From Amia ocellicauda (lineage: Eukaryota > Chordata > Actinopteri > Amiiformes > Amiidae), in NCBI RefSeq assembly GCF_036373705.1, contig NC_089855.1:50594329-50658328 (forward strand): a DNA stretch of 64,000 nucleotides, read 5' to 3'. Both the position numbers and the translations under genes were made by a program. The notes beneath the pieces were generated by a model. It did not search any database. It saw only the letters and a list, made by a program, of their open reading frames with translations, and had not been told where the DNA came from. The first letter of the stretch is position 1. Each line of letters begins with the position of its first letter. This document shows, piece after piece, positions 1 through 11,982 of this stretch.

Positions 1-60
1 TAAGGTGATACTATAAATTCACTTCTTTAATTGAAATGTATAAGTGTACCTTACGCTACA
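1..60 (+). mobile_element. Tail of LTR-like insertion (previous unit)
   Basis: These are the last 60 bases of the same 1.83 kb element seen whole in the following units. It ends in ...CGCTACA, directly followed by the GCAT target duplication and the tRNA-Ala 3' half. Confidence 0.8.
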
Positions 61-99
61 GCATGCGAGAGGCAGCGGGATCGATGCCCGCATTCTCCA
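61..99 (+). pseudogene. tRNA-Ala(AGC), 3' half only (5' half off window)
   Basis: GCAT is the duplicated target. It is followed by the anticodon stem 3' strand GCGAG, the variable loop, a perfect T stem GCGGG/CCCGC with loop ATCGATG, and the acceptor 3' strand ATTCTCC plus A. The 5' half lies left of the window, beyond the inserted element. Confidence 0.85.
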
Positions 100-1106
100 A
101 GGCCTCAGGCGCTCGTGCCCCGGTTTCGGGGGAGAGTCGCTCACTTTTCTTGCCGCAGACACAGGCGCAAGGCATTGCCTGTTTGCCGTAAGGTTATCAG
201 ACACAACGCGCCGGCGACGGCTGCAGCATTAGCACGCCGGCTGGCCCTTCCGAAGTTCCCCAAAAACGACCGAGATGCCGCTTCGACGTCGTAACCCCAG
301 GAACGACCGCAATGGCACTCCAACCCTCAATCTTCCGATCCGAAGTCAGACCGAAGAGACTGTATGATGTTTTAGATTAAAGATAGTATGCAGACCGAGC
401 AAGTTAGATTTATCGAGCTAGCAAACAGCCATTGAGGCACCTGTTCGGGACGTACCCTGTAGAAATTCCTGTCAACGATAAAAGGATCAAACGGTGGAGA
501 AAAAGCCCGCAGGATGTTTGTCAAAACTCTGTTTGTGGACTGAATGGCTTTCCCAGATTGGCAGGGACTGTTTTTGGTATTGACTGAGGGACAGTTGTAA
601 AAGACAACCTCTCACCGGACCTCTGGCATACACCAAAGAAAGCCACCTCACCTCTCCCCCGGATCTCACAAAACACAATCCCCCCCGCCCCCAGGGAAGA
701 CAGACCGCAATCGGACTCGGGCTTGCACCTTTTGATTGGATGAACGGCCGCAAACATTCTATGTCATTTTCTTTTAAAGCTTCACTCGTGCTTGTAAAAA
801 ACCGAGGTCTCACTGAAAGAATGCCCTGACGTGGTTGCTTCCAAGCTAGCTGGTTTACAAAGTTCCTTTAACAATGATTTCCAAGAAGGGAAATAATCTA
901 TCTGTAATCTGTCAACACAGGCACCTTCTTCTCCGTTAAGCCACGCGGTCACCACCAGGAAGGTGAACGCACCAGGCCGACCCGGAGTTTTCACCAATTC
1001 GTCTCCAAGCCTCCCAAGAGGGAACATAAACAGGCCTTATTCGCAGACACAGGCCCTCACGCAGGGAGTCCACCGCTTCACCGCCACTGCCCCTGCCAAG
1101 GGCCCA
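100..1106. other. Unit spacer, no gene recognised
   Basis: About 1 kb of mixed, partly CpG-rich sequence with a C-run near 680. The same stretch recurs at 3616-4629, 7140-8153, 10663-11676, 29255-30259, 32773-33786, 36299-37305, 55520-56533, 59044-60068 and 62579-63592. Short open frames on both strands (up to 134 codons on the minus strand) are kept only because the copies are near-identical. Their products have low-complexity composition and match no family I know. I see no extra tRNA, snRNA or 5S gene. Confidence 0.7.
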
Positions 1107-1178
1107 AGGTCCCACCGAGAATTGAACTCGGATCGCTGGATTCAGAGTCCAGAGTGCTAACCATTACACCATGGAACC
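1107..1178 (-). tRNA. tRNA-Gln(CTG), unit 1
   Basis: On the minus strand this 72-base gene starts GGTTCCATGGTGTAATGG and has anticodon loop CTCTGAA (CTG, reads CAG). The acceptor stem pairs fully, with one G-U. The T loop reads TTCAATT where the other units have TTCAAGT. The CCA is not encoded, as expected in a eukaryote. Confidence 0.95.
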
Positions 1179-1313
1179 AAGCCCGCTACCCACCTCTTGC
1201 CCGTGACGAAGGTTTCTGCTCTACGCACACGTCTCGCTCTGTCGCACGGCCAAGTCCAGAGTGAGCCAAGTTGCGCCCAGAGTGCTGCGTGTGACGCGTC
1301 ACTTCCGGAGCCG

Positions 1314-1385
1314 TCCCTGGTGGTCTAGTGGTCAGGATTCGGCGCTCTCACCGCCGCGGCCCGGGTTCGATTCCCGGTCAGGGAA
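1314..1385 (+). tRNA. tRNA-Glu(CTC), unit 1
   Basis: The gene starts TCCCTGGTGGTCTAGTGG, has anticodon loop CTCTCAC (CTC, reads GAG), B box GGTTCGATTCC and discriminator A. All four stems pair, with a G-U at the last acceptor pair. It is divergent from the tRNA-Gln 135 bases upstream, so each gene uses its own internal Pol III promoter. Confidence 0.97.
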
Positions 1386-1708
1386 AGTGGATCTGTTGCT
1401 CTTCCCCTAGGACCTGTGTGGTGCATTTTCTCTCTCTCTATCTGTGATTAAATCCTTACTCATATACATATGTCCATGAACGTTTCTGGTGCTCATGTAA
1501 ATCACATCACACGACGGGCCGTGATCTTTTCGGTCACTTTGAAAGTTTTGCTCATGACAATCCTTTTCTATTGCGGCACGATGGCTGCCACCGAGGAAGG
1601 AAAGTCGTCCGCAGTTGGCTGCAAGCTTGCCTGAAGCGCAGGAAAGGACTTACTCGCGACGTGCCACTTAAAGACTGAAGAAGTGGGGGTCGGCCTCACC
1701 GAGAGCCC
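1386..1708. other. Spacer between tRNA-Glu and tRNA-Ala 5' half
   Basis: Holds the probable tRNA-Glu terminator and a short CT-rich tract (TCTCTCTCTCTAT). No gene is seen. The first 33 bases end in the CCTGTG motif used as the landing site of the two Polintons in units 4 and 7. Confidence 0.7.
1426..1429 (+). terminator. Probable Pol III terminator of tRNA-Glu
   Basis: TTTT within GCATTTTCTC is the first T4 run after the gene, 41 bases past its 3' end, and it recurs at the same distance in other units (for example 4948-4951). In units 4 and 7 a Polinton separates it from the gene. No equally close A-run follows the minus-strand tRNA-Gln. Confidence 0.5.
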
Positions 1709-3615
1709 TGAGGATTAGCTCACGTGGTAGAGCGCTCGCTTAGCATTGTAGCGTTATGTTGGGTGTATTTGGATAAGAGCATTTGGGCTCTGAGCTGAAG
1801 CACTGATCTAAAGAAAACCTCTCCCCCCCAAAGTTATCAGATTCCCTTAGCTCATCAGCTTGGAACTGGTTTGCATCAAAGTGACAGTTTTGGGGAGGAT
1901 GGCACCAAGAAGAGGCCAAATAGTTTGGAATTCTGCTATGAGATGTCTGGAGAAAGGGGCCTGTAGGTGATAAAAACTCTTTGAAGTGGACGAGAGCCGA
2001 AATCCCGACATAGAGCTACGAACCCAGGCCAACCGGCATTTCCAAAAGATGGCATGGATTGACATCAGTCATAAATCAAGCCCCCCTCCAATAGGACACT
2101 GGGGGCTGAAACCGAAATCCAATCTCAAAAACTCAAGAACCAATCACCTCTTGATCTGACAGACTATAAGGAACAGCGGACAGTGTTTCTCGCTCTCTCT
2201 CACCTGAACCAGTAACTCGCTGCCACAGCTCAACCTGTAGCTCTGTTGCCAGAACCGGAACCAGAAACCAACTAAGTCTTTGCCGGCAACAGAAGAGTTA
2301 AACTGGGAGAAGGAGATTGAGCCGTACGAAGAATTCTTTTAAAGGACTTTATTAAATAAAGAACTTTACAGACTGCGCTGCCCGCCTGTGCCCACCTGAT
2401 CAGTGGAGTTTAACAGCTGGACAATTGACTAAGTCGACTGTATACGAAAGTGTCAGTCATTTAAATAGCTATTTGAGTCTTAAGAAACTTGACCCTTGGA
2501 ACAAACACGGCCCTGCTTTCCTCAAAGACTTTGTCTTCAAATAAGTACGGTGAGAGACCCTGCTTGCCAAGAAGATTTTGTGCACAACCTTGGAGCCTTC
2601 AAACCAGTGGAAAATCTGTTTGGAAACGACTCTACTTTCGCGAAACCCCAACTTCCAGGTGTATCGACTGAGTGGAAGTTCTTGGACAAAGACGAACCAG
2701 ACTGCCTTTGTTCCAAACCACACGGACCTCGTGCCGTGTGCTGTTATCTGAGCCCGAAGCCAGAGAGGCCTCTCTGCGACGAAGTTCAGATAAGTTTAAC
2801 AGTTTGGAGTTCATGATTCATGACATTTGAGAAATCAATTAGAAATGTTAATCTGTGATTCATAACTCTAGAATGTGTAATATCATTTAGTTTTCTTAAA
2901 TATAAATGTGTGTTGCATTAAACTGTTTTGTTGATAATTTTAGAAATAAAATCTGTCAACGCCGAGAAATATCTTCTCATTCCTGTTTAACTGTTTAGTC
3001 TGAAATTGACACAAGTTAATAGACATTAGATTATTGGTGGCCCTGCCTATCCTTAATCATTGAATAATAATCAGTTAAGGGAAATTGTGGTAACAAGTAA
3101 TGATAGGATCTTTCTCGGCACCAAAACGTGAATGAGACTGATATATATATAACGAGAAGTTACCTGACATAAATACTAACCTGCGTAGTTATTTAATGTC
3201 TGACTAATAATACTAACGAGAGACTCACCTTCGTCTTACTAACCGGTATTGTAGTCAATGTGTTTATAACCTTTTTTGTTTAACGATTTGTGTTATCATA
3301 TGTGATCCCATGGTCTTTGATTTGGTCACGGAAGTGATTTGTCTTCGATTTGTTGATCTAGAGTTGAATTGTAATTAGTTTTTCCCTTTTGTATAATTAG
3401 TGTAGTGCTACATTTAGTCTTTGTTTTGAATACATTTGACAATTTATATCTTTGGAATTGGTGTCTGCGTCCAATTATTACAGAAATTGAGTTCTACAAG
3501 ATTCCAGGATTCGTGATAAGGTGATACTATAAATTCACTTCTTTAATTGAAATGTATAAGTGTACCTTACGCTACAGCATGCGAGAGGCGGCGGGATCGA
3601 TGCCCGCATTCTCCA
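1709..3615 (+). pseudogene. tRNA-Ala(AGC) split by a 1.83 kb insertion, unit 1
   Basis: The 5' half is 1709-1746: TGAGGAT acceptor strand, TA, GCTC...GAGC D stem, CTCGC, then loop TTAGCAT. The 3' half is 3577-3615, beginning with a second GCAT followed by GCGAG. Without the insertion and one GCAT, the halves make a standard vertebrate tRNA-Ala(AGC). The acceptor pair 1-72 is T:C instead of G:C. The break lies after loop position 38. A and B boxes are about 1.9 kb apart, so Pol III transcription of an intact tRNA is not expected. Confidence 0.88.
1747..3576 (+). mobile_element. Solo-LTR-like element in tRNA-Ala, unit 1
   Basis: A 1,830-base element starting TGTAGCGTTATG and ending CATTACGC-like ...CTTACGCTACA, so its ends form a short inverted repeat with TG...CA tips, flanked by GCAT on both sides. 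A TATAAG box (2165-2170) and an AATAAA (2355-2360) lie in the order expected for U3-R-U5, with an unusually long U5 of about 1.2 kb. No gag, pol or env sequence and no second LTR are present. A solo LTR of an endogenous retrovirus or related LTR element is the best reading. The TGTAG tips and 4-bp duplication also fit a non-autonomous Ginger-type element. A 106-codon open frame (2496-2816) recurs in all copies and is unassigned. Confidence 0.55.
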
Positions 3616-4629
3616 AGGCCTCAGGCGCTCGTGCCCCGGTTTCGGGGGAGAGTCGCTCACTTTTCTTGCCGCAGACACAGGCGCAAGGCATTGCCTGTTT
3701 GCCGTAAGGTTATCAGACACAACGCGCCGGCGACGGCTGCAGCATTAGCACGCCGGCTGGCCCTTCCGAAGTTCCCCAAAAACGACCGAGATGCCGCTTC
3801 GACGTCGTAACCCCAGGAACGACCGCAAAGGCACTCCAACCCTCAATCTTCCGATCCGAAGTCAGACCGAAGAGACTGTATGATGTTTTAGATTAAAGAT
3901 AGTATGCAGACCGAGCAAGTTAGATTTATCGAGCTAGCAAACAGCCATTGAGGCACCTGTTCGGGACGTACCCTGTAGAAATTCCTGTCAACGATAAAAG
4001 GATCAAACGGTGGAGAAAAAGCCCGCAGGATGTTTGTCAAAACTCTGTTTGTGGACTGAATGGCTTTCCCAGATTGGCAGGGACTGTTTTTGGTATTGAC
4101 TGAGGGACAGTTGTAAAAGACAACCTCTCACCGGACCTCTGGCATACACCAAAGAAAGCCACCTCACCTCTCCCCCGGATCTCACAAAACACAATCCCCC
4201 CCGCCCCCAGGGAAGACAGACCGCAATCGGACTCGGGCTTGCACCTTTTGATTGGATGAACGGCCGCAAACATTCTATGTCATTTTCTTTTAAAGCTTCA
4301 CTCGTGCTTGTAAAAAACCGAGGTCTCACTGAAAGAATGCCCTGACGTGGTTGCTTCCAAGCTAGCTGGTTTACAAAGTTCCTTTTCGCTTTAACGATGA
4401 TTTCCAAGAAGGGAAATAATCTATCTGTAATCTGTCAACACAGGCACCTTCTTCTCCGTTAAGCCACGCGGTCACCACCAGGAAGATGAACGCACCAGGC
4501 CGACCCGGAGTTTTCGCCAATTCGTCTCCAAGCCTCCCAAGAGGGAACATAAACAGGCCTTATTCGCAGACACAGGCCCTCACTCAGGGAGACCACCGCT
4601 TCACCGCCGCTGCCCCTGCCAAGGGCCCC

Positions 4630-4701
4630 AGGTCCCATCGAGACTTGAACTCGGATCGCTGGATTCAGAGTCCAGAGTGCTAACCATTACTCCATGGGAC
4701 C
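4630..4701 (-). tRNA. tRNA-Gln(CTG), unit 2
   Basis: This is the second allele type, starting GGTCCCATGGAGTAATGG. The acceptor stem is fully Watson-Crick, but position 11 is A in place of the conserved pyrimidine of the A box, giving an A-A mismatch in the D stem. The outer T-stem pair is C-A. The anticodon is an intact CTG. It may be weakly transcribed. Confidence 0.88.
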
Positions 4702-4835
4702 AAGCCCGCTGCCCTCCTCTTGCCCGTGACGAAGGTTTCTGCTCTACGCACACGTCTCATCTGTCGCACGGCCAAGTCCAGATTGAGCCAAGTTGCGCCC
4801 AGAGTGCTGCGTGTGGCGGGTCACTTCCGGAGCTG

Positions 4836-4907
4836 TCCCTGGTGGTCTAATGGTCAGGATTCGGCGCTCTCACCGCCGCGGCCCGGGTTCGATTCCCGGC
4901 CAGGGAA
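4836..4907 (+). tRNA. tRNA-Glu(CTC), unit 2
   Basis: All stems pair, and the last acceptor pair is G-C here (GGCCAGGGAA end). Position 15 is A (CTAATGG) in place of G, still a purine. Anticodon is CTC. Confidence 0.95.
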
Positions 4908-5230
4908 GGTGGATCTGTTGCTCTTCCCATAGGACCTGTGTGGTGCATTTTCTCTCTCTCTATCTGTGATTAAATCCTTACTTATATACATATGTCCATG
5001 AACGTTTCTGGAACTCATGTAAATCACATCACACGACGGGCCGTGATCTTTTCGGTCACTTTGAAAGTTTTGCTCATGACAATCCTTTTCTATTGCGGCA
5101 CGATGGCTGCCACCGAGGAAGGAAAGTCGTCCGCAGTTGGCTGCAAGCTTGCCTGAAGCGCAGGAAAGGACTTACTCGCGACGTGCCACTTAAAGACTGA
5201 AGAAGTGGGGGTCGGCCTCACCGAGAGCCC

Positions 5231-7139
5231 TGAGGATCAGCTCACGTGGTAGAGTGCTCGCTTAGCATTGTAGCATTATGTTGGGTGTATTTGGATAAGA
5301 GCATTTGGGCTCTGAGCTGAAGCACTGATCTAAAGAAAACCTCTCCCCCCCAAAGTTATCAGATTCCCTTAGCTCATCAGCTTGGAACTGGTTTGCATCA
5401 AAGTGACAGTTTTGGGGAGGATGGCACCAAGAAGAGGCCAAATAGTTTGGAATTCTGCTATGAGATGTCTGGAGAAAGGGGCCTGTAGGTGATAAAAACT
5501 CTTTGAAGTGGACGAGAGCCGAAATCCCGACATAGAGCTACGAACCCAGGCCAACCGGCATTTCCAAAAGATGGCATGGATTGACATCAGTCATAAATCA
5601 AGCCCCCCTCCAATAGGACACTGGGGGCTGAAACCGAAATCCAATCTCAAAAACTCAAGAACCAATCACCTCTTGATCTGACAGACTATAAGGAACAGCG
5701 GACAGTCTTTCTCGCTATCTCTCACCTGAACCAGTAACTCGCTGCCACAGCTCAACCTGTAGCTCTGTTGCCAGAACCGGAACCAGAAACCAACTAAGTC
5801 TTTGCCGGCAACAGAAGAGTTAAACTGGGAGAAGGAGATTGAGCCGTACGAAGAATTCTTTTAAAGGACTTTATTAAATAAAGAACTTTACAGACTGCGC
5901 TGCCCGCCTGTGCCCACCTGATCAGTGGAGTTTTACAGCTGGACAATTGACTAAGTCGACTGTATACGAAAGTGTCAGTCATTTAAATAGCTATTTGAGT
6001 CTTAAGAAACTTGACCCTTGGAACAAACACGGCCCTGCTTTCCCCAAAGACTTTGTCTTCAAATAAGTACGGTGAGAGACCCTGCTTGCCAAGAAGATTT
6101 TGTGCACAACCTTGGAGCCTTCAAACCAGTGGAAAATCTGTTTGGAAACGACTCTACTTTCGCGAAACCCCAACTTCCAGGTGTATCGACTGAGTGGAAG
6201 TTCCTTGACAAAGCCGAACCAGACTGCCTTTGTTCCAAACCACACGGACCTCGTGCCGTGTGCTGTTATCTGAGCCCGAAGCCAGAGAGGCCTCTCTGCG
6301 ACGAAGTTCAGATAAGTTTAACAGTTAGGAGTTCATGATTCATGACATTTGAGAAATCAATTAGAAATGTTAATCTGTGATTCATAACTCTAGAATGTGT
6401 AATATCATTTAGTTTTCTTAAATATAAATGTGTGTTGTATTAAACTGTTTTGTTGATAATTTTAGAAATAAAATCTGTCAACGCCGAGAAATATCTTCTC
6501 ATTCCTGTTTAACTGTTTAGTCTGAAATTGACACAAGTTAATAGACATTAGATTATTGGTGGCCTTGCCTATCCTTAATCATTGAATAATAATCAGTTAA
6601 GGGAAATTGTGGTAACAAGTAATGATAGGATCTTTCTCGGCACCTAAACGTGAATGAGACTGATATATATATATAACGAGAAGTTACCTGACATAAATAC
6701 TAACCTGCGTAGTTATTTAATGTCTGACTAATAATACTAACGAGAGACTCACCTTCGTCTTACTAACCGGTATTGTAGTCAATGTGTTTATAACCTTTTT
6801 TGTTTAACGATTTGTGTTATCATATGTGATCCCATGGTCTTTGATTTGGTCACGGAAGTGATTTGTCTTCGATTTGTTGATCTAGAGTTGAATTGTAATT
6901 AGTTTTTCCCTTTTGTATAATTAGTGTAGTGCTACATTTAGTTTTTGTTTTGAATACATTTGACAATTTATATCTTTGGAATTGGTGTCTGCGTCCAATT
7001 ATTACAGAAATTGAGTTCTACAAGATTCCAGGATTCGTGATAAGGTGATACTATAAATTCACTTCTTTAATTGAAATGTATAAGTGTACCTTACGCTACA
7101 GCATGCGAGAGGCAGCGGGATCGATGCCCGCATTCTCCA
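5231..7139 (+). pseudogene. tRNA-Ala(AGC) split by insertion, unit 2
   Basis: The 5' half is 5231-5268 and the 3' half 7101-7139. This copy belongs to a variant with GATCAGCTC (C at position 8) and GAGTGCTCGC, which weakens the A box and D stem. Units 3 and 5 share it. Confidence 0.85.
5269..7100 (+). mobile_element. Solo-LTR-like element, unit 2
   Basis: 1,832 bases with the same TG...CA tips and GCAT flanks as in unit 1. It has a slightly longer (TA)n tract near 6662. Confidence 0.55.
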
Positions 7140-8153
7140 AGGCCTCAGGCGCTCGTGCCCCGGTTTCGGGGGAGAGTCGCTCACTTTTCTTGCCGCAGAC
7201 ACAGGCGCAAGGCATTGCCTGTTTGCCGTAAGGTTATCAGACACAACGCGCCGGCGACGGCTGCAGCATTAGCACGCCGGCTGGCCCTTCCGAAGTTCCC
7301 CAAAAACGACCGAGATGCCGCTTCGACGTCGTAACCCCAGGAACGACCGCAAAGGCACTCCAACCCTCAATCTTCCGATCCGAAGTCAGACCGAAGAGAC
7401 TGTATGATGTTTTAGATTAAAGATAGTATGCAGACCGAGCAAGTTAGATTTATCGAGCTAGCAAACAGCCATTGAGGCACCTGTTCGGGACGTACCCTGT
7501 AGAAATTCCTGTCAACGATAAAAGGATCAAACGGTGGAGAAAAAGCCCGCAGGATGTTTGTCAAAACTCTGTTTGTGGACTGAATGGCTTTCCCAGATTG
7601 GCAGGGACTGTTTTTGGTATTGACTGAGGGACAGTTGTAAAAGACAACCTCTCACCGGACCTCTGGCATACACCAAAGAAAGCCACCTCACCTCTCCCCC
7701 GGATCTCACAAAACACAATCCCCCCCGCCCCCAGGGAAGACAGACCGCAATCGGACTCGGGCTTGCACCTTTTGATTGGATGAACGGCCGCAAACATTCT
7801 ATGTCATTTTCTTTTAAAGCTTCACTCGTGCTTGTAAAAAACCGAGGTCTCACTGAAAGAATGCCCTGACGTGGTTGCTTCCAAGCTAGCTGGTTTACAA
7901 AGTTCCTTTTCGCTTTAACGATGATTTCCAAGAAGGGAAATAATCTATCTGTAATCTGTCAACACAGGCACCTTCTTCTACGTTAAGCCACGCGGTCACC
8001 ACCAGGAAGATGAACGCACCAGGCCGACCCGGAGTTCTCGCCAATTCGTCTCCAAGCCTCCCAAGAGGGAACATAAATAGGCCTTATTCGCAGACACAGG
8101 CCCTCACGCAGGGAGACCACCGCTTCACCGCCGCTGCCCCTGCCAAGGGCCCC

Positions 8154-8225
8154 AGGTCCCACCGAGACTTGAACTCGGATCGCTGGATTCAGAGTCCAGA
8201 GTGCTAACCATTACTCCATGGGACC
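8154..8225 (-). tRNA. tRNA-Gln(CTG), unit 3
   Basis: A11 allele type, like unit 2, but with a fully paired T stem (CCGAG/CTCGG). Anticodon CTG. Confidence 0.9.
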
Positions 8226-8359
8226 AAACCCGCTGCCCTCCTCTTGCCCGTGACGAAGGTTTCTGCTCTACGCACACGTCTCATCTGTTGCACGGCCAAG
8301 TCCAGATTGAGCCAAGTTGCGCCCAGAGTGCTGCGTGTGGCGGGTCACTTCCGGAGCTG

Positions 8360-8431
8360 TCCCTGGTGGTCTAGTGGTCAGGATTCGGCGCTCTCACCGC
8401 CGCGGCCCGGGTTCGATTCCCGGCCAGGGAA
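8360..8431 (+). tRNA. tRNA-Glu(CTC), unit 3
   Basis: Fully paired, including G-C at the last acceptor pair. Anticodon CTC, canonical A and B boxes. Confidence 0.97.
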
Positions 8432-8754
8432 GGTGGATCTGTTGCTCTTCCCATAGGACCTGTGTGGTGCATTTTCTCTCTCTCTATCTGTGATTAAATC
8501 CTTACTTATATACATATGTCCATGAACGTTTCTGGAGCTCATGTAAATCACATCACACGACGGGCCGTGATCTTTTCGGTCACTTTGAAAGTTTTGCTCA
8601 TGACAATCCTTTTCTATTGCGGCACGATGGCTGCCACCGAGGAAGGAAAGTCGTCCGCAGTTGGCTGCAAGCTTGCCTGAAGCGCAGGAAAGGACTTACT
8701 CGCGACGTGCCACTTAAAGACTGAAGAAGTGGGGGTCGGCCTCACCGAGAGCCC

Positions 8755-10662
8755 TGAGGATCAGCTCACGTGGTAGAGTGCTCGCTTAGCATTGTAGCGT
8801 TATGTTGGGTGTATTTGGATAAGAGCATTTGGGCTCTGAGCTGAAGCACTGATCTAAAGAAAACCTCTCCCCCCCAAAGTTATCAGATTCCCTTAGCTCA
8901 TCAGCTTGGAACTGGTTTGCATCAAAGTGACAGTTTTGGGGAGCATGGCACCAAGAAGAGGCCAAATAGTTTGGAATTCTGCTATGAGATGTCTGGAGAA
9001 AGGGGCCTGTAGGTGATAAAAACTCTTTGAAGTGGACGAGAGCCGAAATCCCGACATAGAGCTACGAACCCAGGCCAACCGGCATTTCCAAAAGATGGCA
9101 TGGATTGACATCAGTCATAAATCAAGCCCCCCCCAATAGGACACTGGGGGCTGAAACCGAAATCCAATCTCAAAAACTCAAGAACCAATCACCTCTTGAT
9201 CTGACAGACTATAAGGAACAGCGGACAGTCTTTCTCGCTCTCTCTCACCTGAACCAGTAACTCGCTGCCACAGCTCAACCTGTAGCTCTGTTGCCAGAAC
9301 CGGAACCAGAAACCAACTAAGTCTTTGCCGGCAACAGAAGAGTTAAACTGGGAGAAGGAGATTGAGCCGTACGAAGAATTCTTTTAAAGGACTTTATTAA
9401 ATAAAGAACTTTACAGACTGCGCTGCCCGCCTGTGCCCACCTGATCAGTGGAGTTTTACAGCTGGACAATTGACTAAGTCGACTGTATACGAAAGTGTCA
9501 GTCATTTAAATAGCTATTTGAGTCTTAAGAAACTTGACCCTTGGAACAAACACGGCCCTGCTTTCCCCAAAGACTTTGTCTTCAAATAAGTACGGTGAGA
9601 GACCCTGCTTGCCAAGAAGATTTTGTGCACAACCTTGGAGCCTTCAAACCAGTGGAAAATCTGTTTGGAAACGACTCTACTTTCGCGAAACCCCAACTTC
9701 CAGGTGTATCGACTGAGTGGAAGTTCTTTGACAAAGCCGAACCAGACTGCCTTTGTTCCAAACCACACGGACCTCGTGCCGTGTGCTGTTATCTGAGCCC
9801 GAAGCCAGAGAGGCCTCTCTGCGACGAAGTTCAGATAAGTTTAACAGTTTGGAGTTCATGATTCATGACATTTGAGAAATCAATTAGAAATGTTAATCTG
9901 TGATTCATAACTCTAGAATGTGTAATATCATTTAGTTTTCTTAAATATAAATGTGTGTTGTATTAAACTGTTTTGTTGATAATTTTAGAAATAAAATCTG
10001 TCAACGCCGAGAAATATCTTCTCATTCCTGTTTAACTGTTTAGTCTGAAATTGACACAAGTTAATAGACATTAGATTATTGGTGGCCTTGCCTATCCTTA
10101 ATCATTGAATAATAATCAGTTAAGGGAAATTGTGGTAACAAGTAATGATAGGATCTTTCTCGGCACCTAAACGTGAATGAGACTGATATATATATATAAC
10201 GAGAAGTTACCTGACATAAATACTAACCTGCGTAGTTATTTAATGTCTGACTAATAATACTAACGAGAGACTCACCTTCGTCTTACTAACCGGTATTGTA
10301 GTCAATGTGTTTATAACCTTTTTTGTTTAACGATTTGTGTTATCATATGTGATCCCATGGTCTTTGATTTGGTCACGGAAGTGATTTGTCTTCGATTTGT
10401 TGATCTAGAGTTGAATTGTAATTAGTTTTTCCCTTTTGTATAATTAGTGTAGTGCTACATTTAGTTTTTGTTTTGAATACATTTGACAATTTATATCTTT
10501 GGAATTGGTGTCTGCGTCCAATTATTACAGAAATTGAGTTCTACAAGATTCCAGGATTCGTGATAAGGTGATACTATAAATTCACTTCTTTAATTGAAAT
10601 GTATAAGTGTACCTTACGCTACAGCATGCGAGAGGCAGCGGGATCGATGCCCGCATTCTCCA
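8755..10662 (+). pseudogene. tRNA-Ala(AGC) split by insertion, unit 3
   Basis: The 5' half is 8755-8792 and the 3' half 10624-10662. Variant with C at position 8, as in unit 2. Confidence 0.85.
8793..10623 (+). mobile_element. Solo-LTR-like element, unit 3
   Basis: 1,831 bases between two GCAT copies, TGTAGCG...CGCTACA tips intact. Confidence 0.55.
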
Positions 10663-11676
10663 AGGCCTCAGGCGCTCATGCCCCGGTTTCGGGGGAGAGT
10701 CGCTCACTTTTCTTGCCGCAGACACAGGCGCAAGGCATTGCCTGTTTGCCGTAAGGTTATCAGACACAACGCGCCGGCGACGGCTGCAGCATTAGCACGC
10801 CGGCTGGCCCTTCCGAAGTTCCCCAAAAACGACCGAGATGCCGCTTCGACGTCGTAACCCCAGGAACGACCGCAAAGGTACTCCAACCCTCAATCTTCCG
10901 ATCCGAAGTCAGACCGAAGAGACTGTATGATGTTTTAGATTAAAGATAGTATGCAGACCGAGCAAGTTAGATTTATCGAGCTAGCAAACAGCCATTGAGG
11001 CACCTGTTCGGGACGTACCCTGTAGAAATTCCTGTCAACGATAAAAGGATCAAACGGTGGAGAAAAAGCCCGCAGGATGTTTGTCAAAACTCTGTTTGTG
11101 GACTGAATGGCTTTCCCAGATTGGCAGGGACTGTTTTTGGTATTGACTGAGGGACAGTTGTAAAAGACAACCTCTCACCGGACCTCTGGCATACACCAAA
11201 GAAAGCCACCTCACCTCTCCCCCGGATCTCACAAAACACAATCCCCCCCGCCCCCAGGGAAGACAGACCGCAATCGGACTCGGGCTTGCACCTTTTGATT
11301 GGATGAACGGCCGCAAACATTCTATGTCATTTTCTTTTAAAGCTTCACTCGTGCTTGTAAAAAACCGAGGTCTCACTGAAAGAATGCCCTGACGTGGTTG
11401 CTTCCAAGCTAGCTGGTTTACAAAGTTCCTTTTCGCTTTAACGATGATTTCCAAGAAGGGAAATAATCTATCTGTAATCTGTCAACACAGGCACCTTCTT
11501 CTCCGTTAAGCCACGCGGTCACCACCAGGAAGATGAACGCACCAGGCCGACCCGGAGTTTTCGCCAATTCGTCTCCAAGTCTCCCAAGAGGGAACATAAA
11601 CAGGCCTTATTCGCAGACACAGGCCCTCACGCAGGGAGACCACCGCTTCACCACCGCTGCCCCTGCCAAGGGCCCC

Positions 11677-11748
11677 AGGTCCCATCGAGACTTGAACTCG
11701 GATCGCTGGATTCAGAGTCCAGAGTGCTAACCATTACACCATGGAACC
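11677..11748 (-). tRNA. tRNA-Gln(CTG), unit 4
   Basis: T11 allele type with a good A box. The outer T-stem pair is C-A. Anticodon CTG. Confidence 0.93.
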
Positions 11749-11883
11749 AAGCCGGCTACCCACCTCTTGCCCGTGATGAAGGTTTCTGCTCTACGCACAC
11801 GTCTCGCTCTGTCGCACGGCCAAGTCCAGAGTGAGCCAAGTTGCGCCCAGAGTGCAGCGTGTGGCGGGTCACTTCCGGAGCCG

Positions 11884-11955
11884 TCCCTGGTGGTCTAGTG
11901 GTCAGGATTCGGCGCTCTCACCGCCGCGGCCCGGGTTCGATTCCCGGTCAGGGAA
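11884..11955 (+). tRNA. tRNA-Glu(CTC), unit 4
   Basis: Identical in its key parts to the unit 1 gene. Element A begins 33 bases past its 3' end and cuts the gene off from its usual T4 run. A T6 run inside the element's terminal repeat (12003-12008) now lies 48 bases downstream and could terminate Pol III. Confidence 0.97.
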
Positions 11956-11982
11956 GGTGGATCTGTTGCTCTTCCCCTAGGA

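Noticed and set aside
487-813. Minus-strand frame of 108-134 codons repeated in every unit
   Set aside because: It persists because the units are nearly identical. It overlaps other frames, has no family match, starts inconsistently, and shows no sign of selection on codons.
2496-2816. 106-codon plus-strand frame inside the LTR-like element
   Set aside because: Foamy-type LTRs can overlap an accessory gene, but nothing in this product is recognisable and its copies are only array repeats. Not called a gene.
3035-3047. Primer-binding-site-like TGGTGGCCCTGCC
   Set aside because: It resembles the start of some retroviral primer sites, but no LTR ends in CA just before it and I could not match it to a tRNA 3' end.
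1747-3576. A complete LTR element or provirus between the tRNA-Ala halves
   Set aside because: No direct repeat of the left end is found near the right end, and no gag, pol or env sequence is present.
1709-3615. The 1.83 kb insertion as a genuine tRNA-Ala intron
   Set aside because: Nuclear tRNA introns are tens of bases long. Here the insertion has inverted tips and a 4-bp target duplication, which means a mobile element.
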